A stretch of DNA of 62,204 bases from Gonapodya prolifera JEL478 (Eukaryota > Monoblepharomycota > Monoblepharidomycetes > Monoblepharidales > Gonapodyaceae). The stretch lies in NCBI GenBank assembly GCA_001574975.1, contig KQ965747.1, positions 448,685 to 510,888 on the forward strand, given 5' to 3'. The notes under the pieces are model-generated. The model saw nothing but the letters and a program-made list of their open reading frames with translations, ran no database searches and was not told the origin of the DNA. The translations under genes and the position numbers were made by a program. Every line of letters starts with the position of its first letter. Within the stretch, counting starts at the first letter, position 1. Below are positions 21,805 to 31,000 of this stretch, one piece after another.

Positions 21805-22060
21805 GAACAAGATCTAAACCCGTCGAGATTGATCAAATCACTTCTTTTCAATATATTTTGCGTGAATACAACGCCCATCTACTGTAGCAAGGCTTGGTTC
21901 ACGATACGCGTCTCATATGAGAAAAGTCGAAACTCCAAAGTAAAGCTTAGCAAAGTCCGCAACACATTAAATCATTTCTCCATTCGTACAAGCATTTCCT
22001 ACTAATCTCCATTTGTTATATTGTTGCTTGGTTTTCAATACGCAGTCTCATACCACTTCT
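21805..22060. repeat. ~285-bp dispersed repeat, copy C
   Basis: This third copy begins CCCGTCGAGATTGATC near 21818 and keeps the AAGGCTTGGTTC, AGTCGAAACTCC, TACAAGCATT and TTGTTGCTTGGTTTTCAATA blocks. It ends about 50 bp before the kinase/Sel1 start at 22113. Copies B and C therefore both sit just upstream of kinase genes with different tails. Confidence 0.7.
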
Positions 22061-22112
22061 TATGTCAAAAAAGCATCCCTAGCTTTGGCCGTCCCCGTCC
22101 AACCATCCCANA

Positions 22113-24654
22113 ATGCTTGCTACTGCCCCAGGACCGCGTCTTCTTGACAAACTGACTGCAAAAATCGCCCGGAATAACTCTGGAGAGCGTGCTCATGGCA
22201 AGGATGCCGTGACAATGCCGGTCAATCGGTTTGCTTACCCTGACCCTGTCGGCGATCTTTCGAGGAATCGCGGTGGAGATATAAAGATGGCTCAGATTCC
22301 AGAGACGTGGGAGATTGATATCAAGGATGTGGAATGCTCTTGGGATGAAAGCTGTCTTGTTGGAGAGGGTGGTTTTGCAAAAGTTTACCGGGGAAAGTGG
22401 CGAAAAATTCCGGTTGCTCTCAAAGTGATTGATGCCAAACCGGGCATCTATGAAACTATAGTGAGTTTGCATAGGAATTTGGGGGCTTTGTAAATGGCAT
22501 CCAACATTTCTGTGATATAGGAATTCGAAAATGAAGCCCGTGTTTGGTACAATGCAGCATCTCCACATGTCCTCCCTTTTTACGGTGTTTGTCGCAAAGG
22601 TGGCAAGATTTTTCTTGTTTCTCCCTATGCGGAGAATGGAAATGCAAGGGAATATTTGGAAAAGTTGAAATCAAGTGGGGTGTTGGCAAAGGAAATGGAA
22701 AAGGAAACGCTATGGATTGTGAGTTGTGATTAGATTTGCTTACTCGTCAGTCTTTCTGATTTGGAATGCTACTTAAAGATTTTTGACATTGCGCGAGGAC
22801 TGAAATACCTCCATGAAAACAATATCCTCCATTTGGACGTGAAACCAGACAACGCTCTTGTTGACAAACTTAGTCGGGCAATGGTGACAGACTTTGGCAC
22901 GTGTCTTATACGTGAATTGGAAGGGAAAGATCACGGCGTGGGGACATTGCGCTACATGGCTCCTGAATGTCTCAGAGGAGAAGTTCCAACACAAAAGGCA
23001 GATGTCTTTGCTTTTGGGATAAGTTTGTATGAGGTGAGGAATTATCATGCGCATCCATCTGCCATGTTTGACATGAAATTCAAGTTGTGGTTTCTGTGCG
23101 ACCCTTACAACAACCTGGATGAGGATGACTTGATTGAAATCAAATTGCAAAACAAACGGCCTTCACTGCCAACATCCTGCAATATGCCAGAAGAAATCAA
23201 AATTTTGATGATTCGGTGCTGGAACGCAGAACCGTATGAGCGTCCGGATTTTGATGAAGTTGTGGAAATTCTCTCCAAATATGTCGAGTGAGTGCTTTGT
23301 GTGTTTTTATGATAATGCTCCTTTTTAGACATGCTTTACTCTACAAGATCTGAAATTCATCGCCCGAAACTGCAGAATATTGAAAATACTCTTCCAAACA
23401 TTCCAAGTGATACGTTGGAACTTGTTTTGCTTGCAAAAAAGTACTGGGAAGGGACTACTGAAATTCCACAAGATTTGACAAGTTCGTTCCAGCTATTCTT
23501 GAGAGCTGCAAAGTTTCATCACCCAGAAGCTCTGCTTCACATTGGCTACTTTTATGACGCTGGTGTGGGAGGAGTTTCAAAGGATTTTGCGGAATCTGTA
23601 TCTTGGTGGACCAAGGCCGCCAAGCAAGGGATTGCTGTAGCACAGTTCCTTCTTGGACTTAGCTACTTCAGTAGAGGAGGGGTGGAGATGGACCATAAGA
23701 TGGCCGTGTTTTGGTGGACAAAGGCTGCTGAGCAAGGGGATGCCAAAGCACAGATTAATCTTGGAGGTTGCTACGACAATGGAAAAGGGGTGGAGAAGGA
23801 CCAGAAAATGGCATATTTTTGGTTCACCAAGGCCGCAGAGCAAGGGGATGCCAAAGCACAGTTTAATCTTGGAGTTTGCAACGACAATGGAATAGGGGTG
23901 GAGAAGGACCAGAAAATGGCAGTCTTTTGGTTCACCAAGGCCGCAGAGCAAGGGGATGCCAAAGCACAGAATTTTCTTGGGTGTCGCTACTATATTGGCG
24001 AAGGGGTTGAGAAGGACCAGAAAATGGCAGTCTTTTGGTGCACCAAAGCCGCAGAGCAAGGTATTGTCAACGCACAGTTCACACTCGGACTTTGCTACTA
24101 CCGTGGAGAAGGGGTTAAGAAGGACTTTGAAATGGCAGTATTTTGGTTAACTAAGTCTGCAGAGCAAGGAGTGGCCAGATCACAGTACAGGCTGGGTTGT
24201 TGCTACTTTAATGGAGAAGGGGTGGAGAAGGACCAGAAAATGGCAGTGTTTTGGTGGACCAAGGCCGCAGAGCAAGGNACAGGATAATCTTGGAGTTTGC
24301 TATGACAACGGAGAAGGGGTGGAGAAGAACCAGAAAATGGCAGTGTTTTGGTGGACCAAGGCCGCAGAGCAAGAAGATCCGGATGGACAGTATCACCTTG
24401 GAGTTTGTTACGCAAAAGGAAAAGGGGTGGAGAGAGACAATCAAATGGCCGTGTTTTGGTGGACCAAGGCAGCAGAGCAAGGGAATGTGAATTCGCAGTA
24501 TGTGCTTGGATTATTCTACTACAAAGGTAGAGGTGTGAGAAAGGACCATAAATTGGCCGCGTTTTGGTGGACCAAGGCCGCAGAGCAAGGACATGTTTAT
24601 GGACAGTATGGAATACGATTGCTTCACGAGAAATGGAGATGTCAGATCTTGTGA
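22113..24654 (+). CDS. Protein kinase / Sel1-repeat protein (copy 2)
   Basis: Exons 22113-22460, 22521-22718, 22779-23033, 23085-23287 and 23348-24654 (introns of 51-60 nt) keep one frame as far as an N at 24278. The kinase domain has GEGGFAKVYRG, VALK, EFENEARVWY, HLDVKPDN, DFGT and APECLRG motifs, and ends WNAEPYERPDFDEVVEIL. It resembles TKL kinases with HLD in place of HRD. The tail holds about ten 36-residue Sel1-like repeats (LGVCYDNGEGVEK, then MAVFWWTKAAEQG), which form a helical solenoid for protein binding. At the N one repeat boundary lacks bases and the frame shifts, then repeats resume to ...RCQIL. That probably reflects a collapsed repeat in the assembly. Copy 1 at 6783 is a dead paralogue. 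Likely a cytosolic signalling protein of unknown input. Confidence 0.8.
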
Positions 24655-24996
24655 TTGTGTTAGTTCAAACTTTACGAAAGAATTTGCAAGGTATTTCCAT
24701 TAAAAAGGCGAAAACTTTGTCCGTTTTGCCCTTTTCTTTTTCGTTTGGAAAGTCGTAAAATACATACAAAAATTTCCCTTGGCTGGAATTTTTTTTTCCG
24801 TATTGAAGCAAAAATAAATGTTTGAATTAAATGTTTAAAATAACCCAAAATCCCATCCATCGCGTTATTGAGCGATGTTCGGAAAGAAATGGTATGATAT
24901 AGAATCTGAATGTCCATCACCAGAGATTTCATGATTTTCATGAAATTTTTTTCTGTATCAGTCAGCTCAAAGAAATCTCCATTCTTATTTCAGAAA
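24655..24996. other. Intergenic region with perfect inverted repeat
   Basis: This lies between the kinase/Sel1 gene and the zinc-finger/nuclease gene, so it should carry the latter's promoter. ATTTCATGA at 24926-24934 and its reverse complement at 24938-24946 are separated by three Ts, 51 bp before the start codon. This could be a dimeric regulator site. A TTTCAG just before the ATG could also be a splice acceptor of a leader intron. Confidence 0.45.
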
Positions 24997-26358
24997 ATGT
25001 CTGACGCTTTGAATGCTTCTGATGTCGCTGCAACTTTGAAGAGAAAGACGGAAGATGATGGGAGCAATGATGCAAAAAGGCAGAAGTTTACATGCGATGT
25101 CTGTGGAAGAGCGAACACCAATGCTACCGATCTCAAAATACATAAGCGTATCCACAGTGGCGAAAAGCCATTTGTTTGTGGAGTCAAAGAATGTTCCAAA
25201 GCATTTGTTAGTTCAAGTGGCCTTAGGAAACACGAAATCATGCATTCGGATGAGAGAAAATATGAATGTGATTTCGAGGATTGTGACAAGACATTTCCAC
25301 GAAAAAATGCTCTTGTATACCACATGAGAACACACAGTGGCGAAAGATCATTTAAATGCCATTTTGAAGGTTGCAAAGCTACATACCCTCGCAATGATGC
25401 ATTGCAAATTCACCTCAATAGTCACAATGGCATTAAGCCATTTGTGTGTGATTTTGAAGGTTGTGACAGTGCATTTACTGCGCATTCAAACCTCTACAGT
25501 CATAAATTGACGCACAACAAAGAAAATTTATATATTTGTGATTTTGAGGGTTGCGGAAAAGCTTTATCAAGAAGTGATCACCTTTTGACTCACAAACGTT
25601 TCCATCTTGGGGATAAACGTTACAAATGTGATTTTCAAAGCTGTGAAATGGCTTTTGTAACCTCTTCTTCATTAGTGATACACAAGAGAATACATAGTGG
25701 AGAAAGACCTTACGAGTGTGAGATAGAAAATTGCAAAAAGTCATTTATTGATTCCAGCAGTCTTCGTTCACACATAAGGAACGTACACACACTAAGATAT
25801 AATGAGATACGTAAAAAGGAAGAGCATCGCATTGAACTCTTCTTGAAGAGTCACAATATCAGTTTTGAGCGGGAACACCGGATAAACTATTGTGAAACTG
25901 ATGATGTTTCTTTGCAAAAGAGCAATACTCAAGCGCCTTCAAAATACTCCCGCGTGGACTTTTTAATAAAGATGCAAGATTCAAATAGGAATGCCTTTAT
26001 TATATTTCTTGAAGTTGATGAAGATCAGCATGGAAAATATGGGTTATCGTGCGAAACCGCAAGAATGACGCAGCAGCACTCTGAATTGGCAGCAAATGGC
26101 AACACTTTGCCTTTGATTTTCATAAGATACAACCCTCATTCATTTCAAGTTGATGGTGTTACCAAAAGGGTTACGCGAGATGAACGTGAGAAAATCCTCT
26201 TAAAAACTTTGGAAGAACTACGGACACTAATCTTTGAGCCATTGTCTATGGCAGTTAAGTACATGTTTTATAGTGTCAGTGATCATCAATTAGAAGTATG
26301 GAGCAATGAAGAATATCCCGAAGAATTGAAAAGGCTTTGTATGGACTTTGTTGTTTAG
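24997..26358 (+). CDS. Eight C2H2 zinc fingers fused to a nuclease-like domain
   Basis: A single exon of 453 residues from the ATG at 24997; an in-frame ATG at 24910 would add 29. Basic N-terminal patches (KRK, KRQK) suggest nuclear entry. Eight TFIIIA-like fingers follow from residue 31 to about 268: the first is CX2C and the rest CX4C, each with X12-HX3-4H and SGEKP-type linkers. The last ~180 residues (from KKEEHRIELFLKSHNI) contain VDF with Asp321, then FLEVDEDQHGKYGLSCE with Glu339 and Asp341, then RMTQQHS and LPLIFIRYNPHSF. I associate this pattern with a PD-(D/E)XK-like nuclease family seen in protists and giant viruses, although the canonical Lys is Asp. It may be a natural sequence-guided nuclease, or a transcription factor or silencer with an inactive fold. 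Confidence 0.65.
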   Translation: MSDALNASDVAATLKRKTEDDGSNDAKRQKFTCDVCGRANTNATDLKIHKRIHSGEKPFVCGVKECSKAFVSSSGLRKHEIMHSDERKYECDFEDCDKTFPRKNALVYHMRTHSGERSFKCHFEGCKATYPRNDALQIHLNSHNGIKPFVCDFEGCDSAFTAHSNLYSHKLTHNKENLYICDFEGCGKALSRSDHLLTHKRFHLGDKRYKCDFQSCEMAFVTSSSLVIHKRIHSGERPYECEIENCKKSFIDSSSLRSHIRNVHTLRYNEIRKKEEHRIELFLKSHNISFEREHRINYCETDDVSLQKSNTQAPSKYSRVDFLIKMQDSNRNAFIIFLEVDEDQHGKYGLSCETARMTQQHSELAANGNTLPLIFIRYNPHSFQVDGVTKRVTRDEREKILLKTLEELRTLIFEPLSMAVKYMFYSVSDHQLEVWSNEEYPEELKRLCMDFVV

Positions 26359-26852
26359 TAATCTACGTATAATATAATTGAAAAAATTTAGATTGAATTT
26401 ACATAAATTTTCCGCTGACTTGACCAAAGTACCTGAAAGAGCTATCACTTCAACTTCAGGAGGCATCATGTGGTTGCTTACTTCATCTCATCGAACATCG
26501 CAGTCATTTGATGAGTGCTTATAAATTGATGTGGTTTTGCATCTACCATGAAATCTTCCGATAGTCCAAAGAATTGCCGGAATTTGCCTCATCATTCCTT
26601 GGAACTCATCACAATGCTTGCATGTGTTTCTTGATGACCAAAGAGTACAATCATTTTTAGAATGAAGTTATGATTTGGAAAACTAAAGACGATGTTGGTG
26701 AAAAGATCCGCAATTTTCCTAATATTTTTCCGCGCTCAAATTCATCCGTTGCTGTGGTCCGTTTACAAAAACCAATTATCTAAATCTAAATACACACCTT
26801 TAGCCTGGGTGGATCGGTCAGGAAGAAACACGTCGCCTGCCCAAATGTCAAC
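26359..26852. other. Spacer at right edge of AT-rich block
   Basis: No gene was recognised. Composition switches from AT-rich to GC-rich near 26800-26830. The final part (from about 26830) belongs to the remnant on the minus strand. Confidence 0.4.
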
Positions 26853-27318
26853 TCACCTCGCCGCCGTCCCCCGTGAGCGACACAAGCCCTTCCTCGTACT
26901 CCTTCAAGTCCGCTTCCTCAAAACATCTCCCAAAAAACTGCGCCGCAACCCGCGAATTACCCCCGCCAGTCCCGCACGTGCCAGCAAATGCCCAATCTCA
27001 AACACCATCATCAAAGGCGCCATGCCCACAATATCCGCAAACAGCATGAAATCCAACTCTTTTGCCTCCCGAAGCAGTGCCATGACAGAGTCCCACCCAT
27101 GCGTCCTGTGCAGGAAGTAGAACATGTCCCTTAGGTATCGTGGTTTCCGCGTGCGTAGCGATGCGTGGAAGGAGTACAGGCACGTGTCCTCGACGGCACG
27201 CTTGAATAGGCGCGAGGCGGACCGTAGGCCAGAGGACGGTCGGGTGGAGGCGGGACAGGACGTGCAGTTGGAACATTTCTCCCGTTTTGAGGACGAGGGC
27301 GCCGGGGGTGGTGGACAT
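26853..27318 (-). pseudogene. Unrecognised GC-rich coding remnant (right of AT-rich block)
   Basis: The segment starts MSTTPGALVLKTGEMFQLHV (27318). It shifts frame near 27215, continues as FKRAVEDTCLYSFHASLRTR and YLRDMFYFLHRTHGWDSVM, and shifts again near 26945 into EADLKEYEEGLVSLTGDGGE. It then stops at what looks like a splice donor (GAG|GTGAGT) at about 26853. The predicted protein is helical. No family was recognised. The missing 3' part could lie beyond the AT-rich block, at 10130-9300 on the same strand. Confidence 0.45.
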
Positions 27319-28027
27319 CGGTGGGCGGATGGGTCAGAGACGGGGGATCGGGTGGTTGGAAAGTGTTTTTTGGGGATGGAGATGATGATGATTGGGTGTC
27401 TGCGGGCTTCAATACCAAATTATGATGAAAGGAGGACCATAACCCGCGCCACGACCGTGCCGAGAACTCTGGACTGGTTCTCAGCACAGAGGACTCAGTG
27501 GAGGCGCGATGGAGTTGGAGGCCGGAAGTCCATTGCTACATTCGAAAGACTCTTCAACGATGAAGTCGATGAACCATTGGCGAGCTCACGCACTCGAATG
27601 TTGCCGTTATAGATAGTCCGAGCGAATGCATATTGTCTCCGTCGAAGTGCCGCCACTGTCATCTTTACGGTACCCTTAACAAACAAACCACATAAATTCC
27701 TCTCACTGGAAATGCGTTGGAATTTATCGAGTGATTGCAATTGCAGCCCTCGATCGTGATCGACTATGGTGAGGCTTCAGTGCGGCAAGTGATTTGTAGG
27801 AAAGGTCTGGCCCCAACCGAACGCCAACAAGTCTTGCTTTTTTTGCCCGTCCCCACCAGCGACAGCCCACGCCTGGAAACTGTTCAGGGTCTGAACACAG
27901 CACCCAGTCCAACTCCAGCCGTGTGTCTCTCGGACGAACACCTGGCTGTCTTCACCTTCCGAGACCCTTTCGACCTCTCGAGGAACTCACCGCACTCACA
28001 CCCAAGCCACACCCGCGAGACGCTGAA
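27319..28027. other. Upstream region of the large Sel1 gene
   Basis: Mostly presumed 5' flank. Near 27920-28020 two plus-strand frames look partly protein-like (SDEHLAVFTFRDPFDLS in one, EELTALTPKPHPRDAEMMSA in the next). The large Sel1 gene may therefore start further upstream, with a frame break near 27985. This is not certain. Confidence 0.3.
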
Positions 28028-31000
28028 ATGATGAGCGCGCGCGAGAAGGCTTCAGCAAAGATTCTCAAGGCCCCGCTGCGAGCCGTCAGCGCGAAAACAA
28101 AGGTGGGGAACTCCTCGGCTGAACCGACAACCACGTGCGGTGGAACTCACTGATGACGGCCGTTTCTTTCAATGCCACCACCTTTCTTTCTCTCTTATCG
28201 ATGGAAATGCCTACTAGGTCATGATGTCGACGATAGATATGACGCCTTCTTCAGACATCTTCGACGTCAACTCCCCCGACGGATCCGAGGACGGATCACC
28301 CACCAACGGCACCTTCTCCTCCGGCGCACCCTCCCTCATGAACGCCAACCCTTGGGCGCGGAACAACAGCAAGCCCTCCGGCGGGTCCGGACAGGGACAG
28401 GCCGGTTTTGGGCGTTCGGTGATGGGCATGATGGACGACGATCTCGACACCGACTTCCCTATCACTCCGCAAGATGGGCCTCCGAGTAAGCTCAAGAGTG
28501 GATCTGCCCTGAATAGCGACGCGGGGGACTCGAAGGAGGGAGACCTGGACCTGGACGATCTGGACAACCCGACCAACCTCGAGTACATTGTCGTCACCTC
28601 ACACAGACAGAAACAGCTTCTGGTCGCCGAAACTGACGAGCAGCGGGAAGTTATTATATCTCTACCTGACCTGGAGAAGGCTACTAGGATGTGAGTCGTC
28701 GACACTGAACAGCCATACCTCCATGCTTGATTAACCCAACTCCCCGCAGATCCCGCATCCTCCTCGCCACGGCAAACCGCCACCCTCCCACCGAATCCGA
28801 CGTCAAACGAGTCGCCACCGCCGTTCAGAAACTCCTGACCGCATTCCTCGACGAGGCGTCCGAAATCACCCAGGAACTCCGCAACGCTCTCAAAGAGCCC
28901 CTGGACATGATCGTCGGGTGCGTTTTCATCTCCTCGCTTCCTCTTCGCTCGAGCACCACCATGAACATCACCATCGACCATGGTTTCACAGGGCCTTGTT
29001 CGAGATCCTCGCCTTCCAGCTCGAAGCCATCAACGGATCCGAGGACGTCAGCGACAAATACAAGGCCTCGCTTGAGGACGGGTCTGTCGGCACGCTGTAC
29101 CAGTGGCGTGGGGGCATCATTAGCGTGTCGAGTGAGTTCCTTGTGTTGCTGTGACACCCTTACCCCACCTTCCCTAACGGTATCGCTGCCCCCCACCTCC
29201 CACTCCCACCTCCCCAGCGGAACCCAACCCCACCCACCTTCACCCCTCACTGACCTCCCTAACCCAGCGCATCGCCGACTTCGCCCTCGTCCTCCAATCC
29301 CCCGTGATGCAGCGCGCGCGCAACGCCGGCGCATTGCTGGACTCTGCCGTGGACTGGATCCAGCGCAACGGGATCGAAGTGCCCGCCGAGACGGATTCGG
29401 AGGGGCAGCCCAAGACGCTGGGGCCGGCGATGGCACATGGGGATGGGAGTGAGGTTGAGGGGAAGGGCAAGGGGAAGAAGGTGAAGAAAGAGAAAAAGGA
29501 GAAGGTGAGGAAGGCCAAGAAGCAGAAGCAGAAGAAGCCCAGGGATGAGGATGATGAAGATGACGAGGAGGACGAGGAGGAGGAGGAGGAGGAGGAAGAG
29601 GAAGCGGAGGAAGAGGAGGAGGATGAAGAAGAGTGGGAGCTCAAGTTCGCCGACGTCAAGTACATGCGGTCGGTCGCTGAAGAATTGAGGCGGCAAATGG
29701 TCGCGCGTGGTGGGCAGAGGATTGCACGGGTGAGTCATGTCCCTTTGCGATTCTGGGATGGCGTAGGTTCTGACATAAAGGGTTGTTTCCAGATCTACCG
29801 GCAAACTCCCCCGCAACCGTTCTTGTTCTCCTTCGTCGAGTCCCTCGAGACCACGCCAAAGGAAGCGCCGCCAAAGAAGAAGGGCCGGTTTGCGATTCCG
29901 GAGATGAAGTCTGTTGGTGAGTGCTTGGTAGTTGTCGCCAATCTGCCACAGGGGGAACTCAATCGCCGCCCTCGGCTTCCGCCCACCTTCCGCCACCAGA
30001 CTCCCACGACAACCGCTACATCGTCCACCCATCCGGCGAAGTCGAGGTACGTTCCGTTTTCCCTCCCTCCTCTTTCCCTTTGTTCTAACCCGTATCACGT
30101 TCATCACCAGCACCGCATCACATACCAAGTCGCCACCATCCCCAACCGGCCCGTGTCTGCAGGGATCCTCCCCGCGCAGCTCGACACGACGCTCGACATG
30201 TTCATGCGCAAGCCCGGGCAGCCCCAGGAGCCGGCCGTACCGGGGACGGATGGGTTTGAGTTGGCCGCGCTGGTCAAGTTTGCAGAGACTGGGGAGGTGG
30301 AGGTGGATGCGGCCCCTGCACCGGCGAAGGATACGAACGGGGATGTGAAAGTGGAGGAGAAGCCGGCGGAGGTGGCCGAGCCCAAAGCGGCGGAGGAGAA
30401 AGTGGAAGCGAAAGAGGCTGAAGAGAAGGCTGAGGAGACGGCTCAGGCCGAGGATAAACCAAAGGAGGATTCAGCTGCTGGCGACAACAAGGAGGCGGTT
30501 GAAGAGAAGGGAGAGCAAGAGGCACCGAAGGAGGGTCAAGCGGAGGAGTCCATGGTCAACGGCACCACTGAAGAGAAAGGACTCGATGAGAATCCATGGG
30601 CGGAACCTTCTCCTTCAAAGAAAGGTGAGAGCAAGCCGGGTTTTGTGAGTGATTGACTTTGTAATGATTGTGACGATTGTGATCCACAGAGAGGGAGATC
30701 CGCCAAGCCGTGCTTAAAGTCGCGGAGGAATACTTCCGTGCCGCCTGCCAGCTCATCATCGCCCCACCTCCCGTACGGGAAGTCCCTTCGGTGAACTTCG
30801 AGCTGGACATGTCCATCGGGCGGGATTCCAAGCGCGGGAAGAAAAAGGGATCCCAGAAAGCTCAGGAATCCAAGGCGGCTGCTGCTGCTCGCGCGCAGGA
30901 GAAGGCGAAAGCGGACAAGGCCCAGGACCCGCTCGCGAAGGCTGTCGAGTACCTCCAAGTTGCGGTTTCGTTGGGACATGCTCGAGCAACCGATTACTTG

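Noticed and set aside
22065-22568. 167-codon minus-strand ORF
   Set aside because: Antisense to kinase exons 1-2; no independent support.
23331-24654. 108-bp tandem repeats considered as a CRISPR-like array
   Set aside because: The units are uninterrupted coding Sel1 repeats with no unique spacers, in a eukaryotic gene.
29240-29665. Minus-strand Ser-rich ORF
   Set aside because: A complement of the poly-Glu codons of the Sel1 gene.
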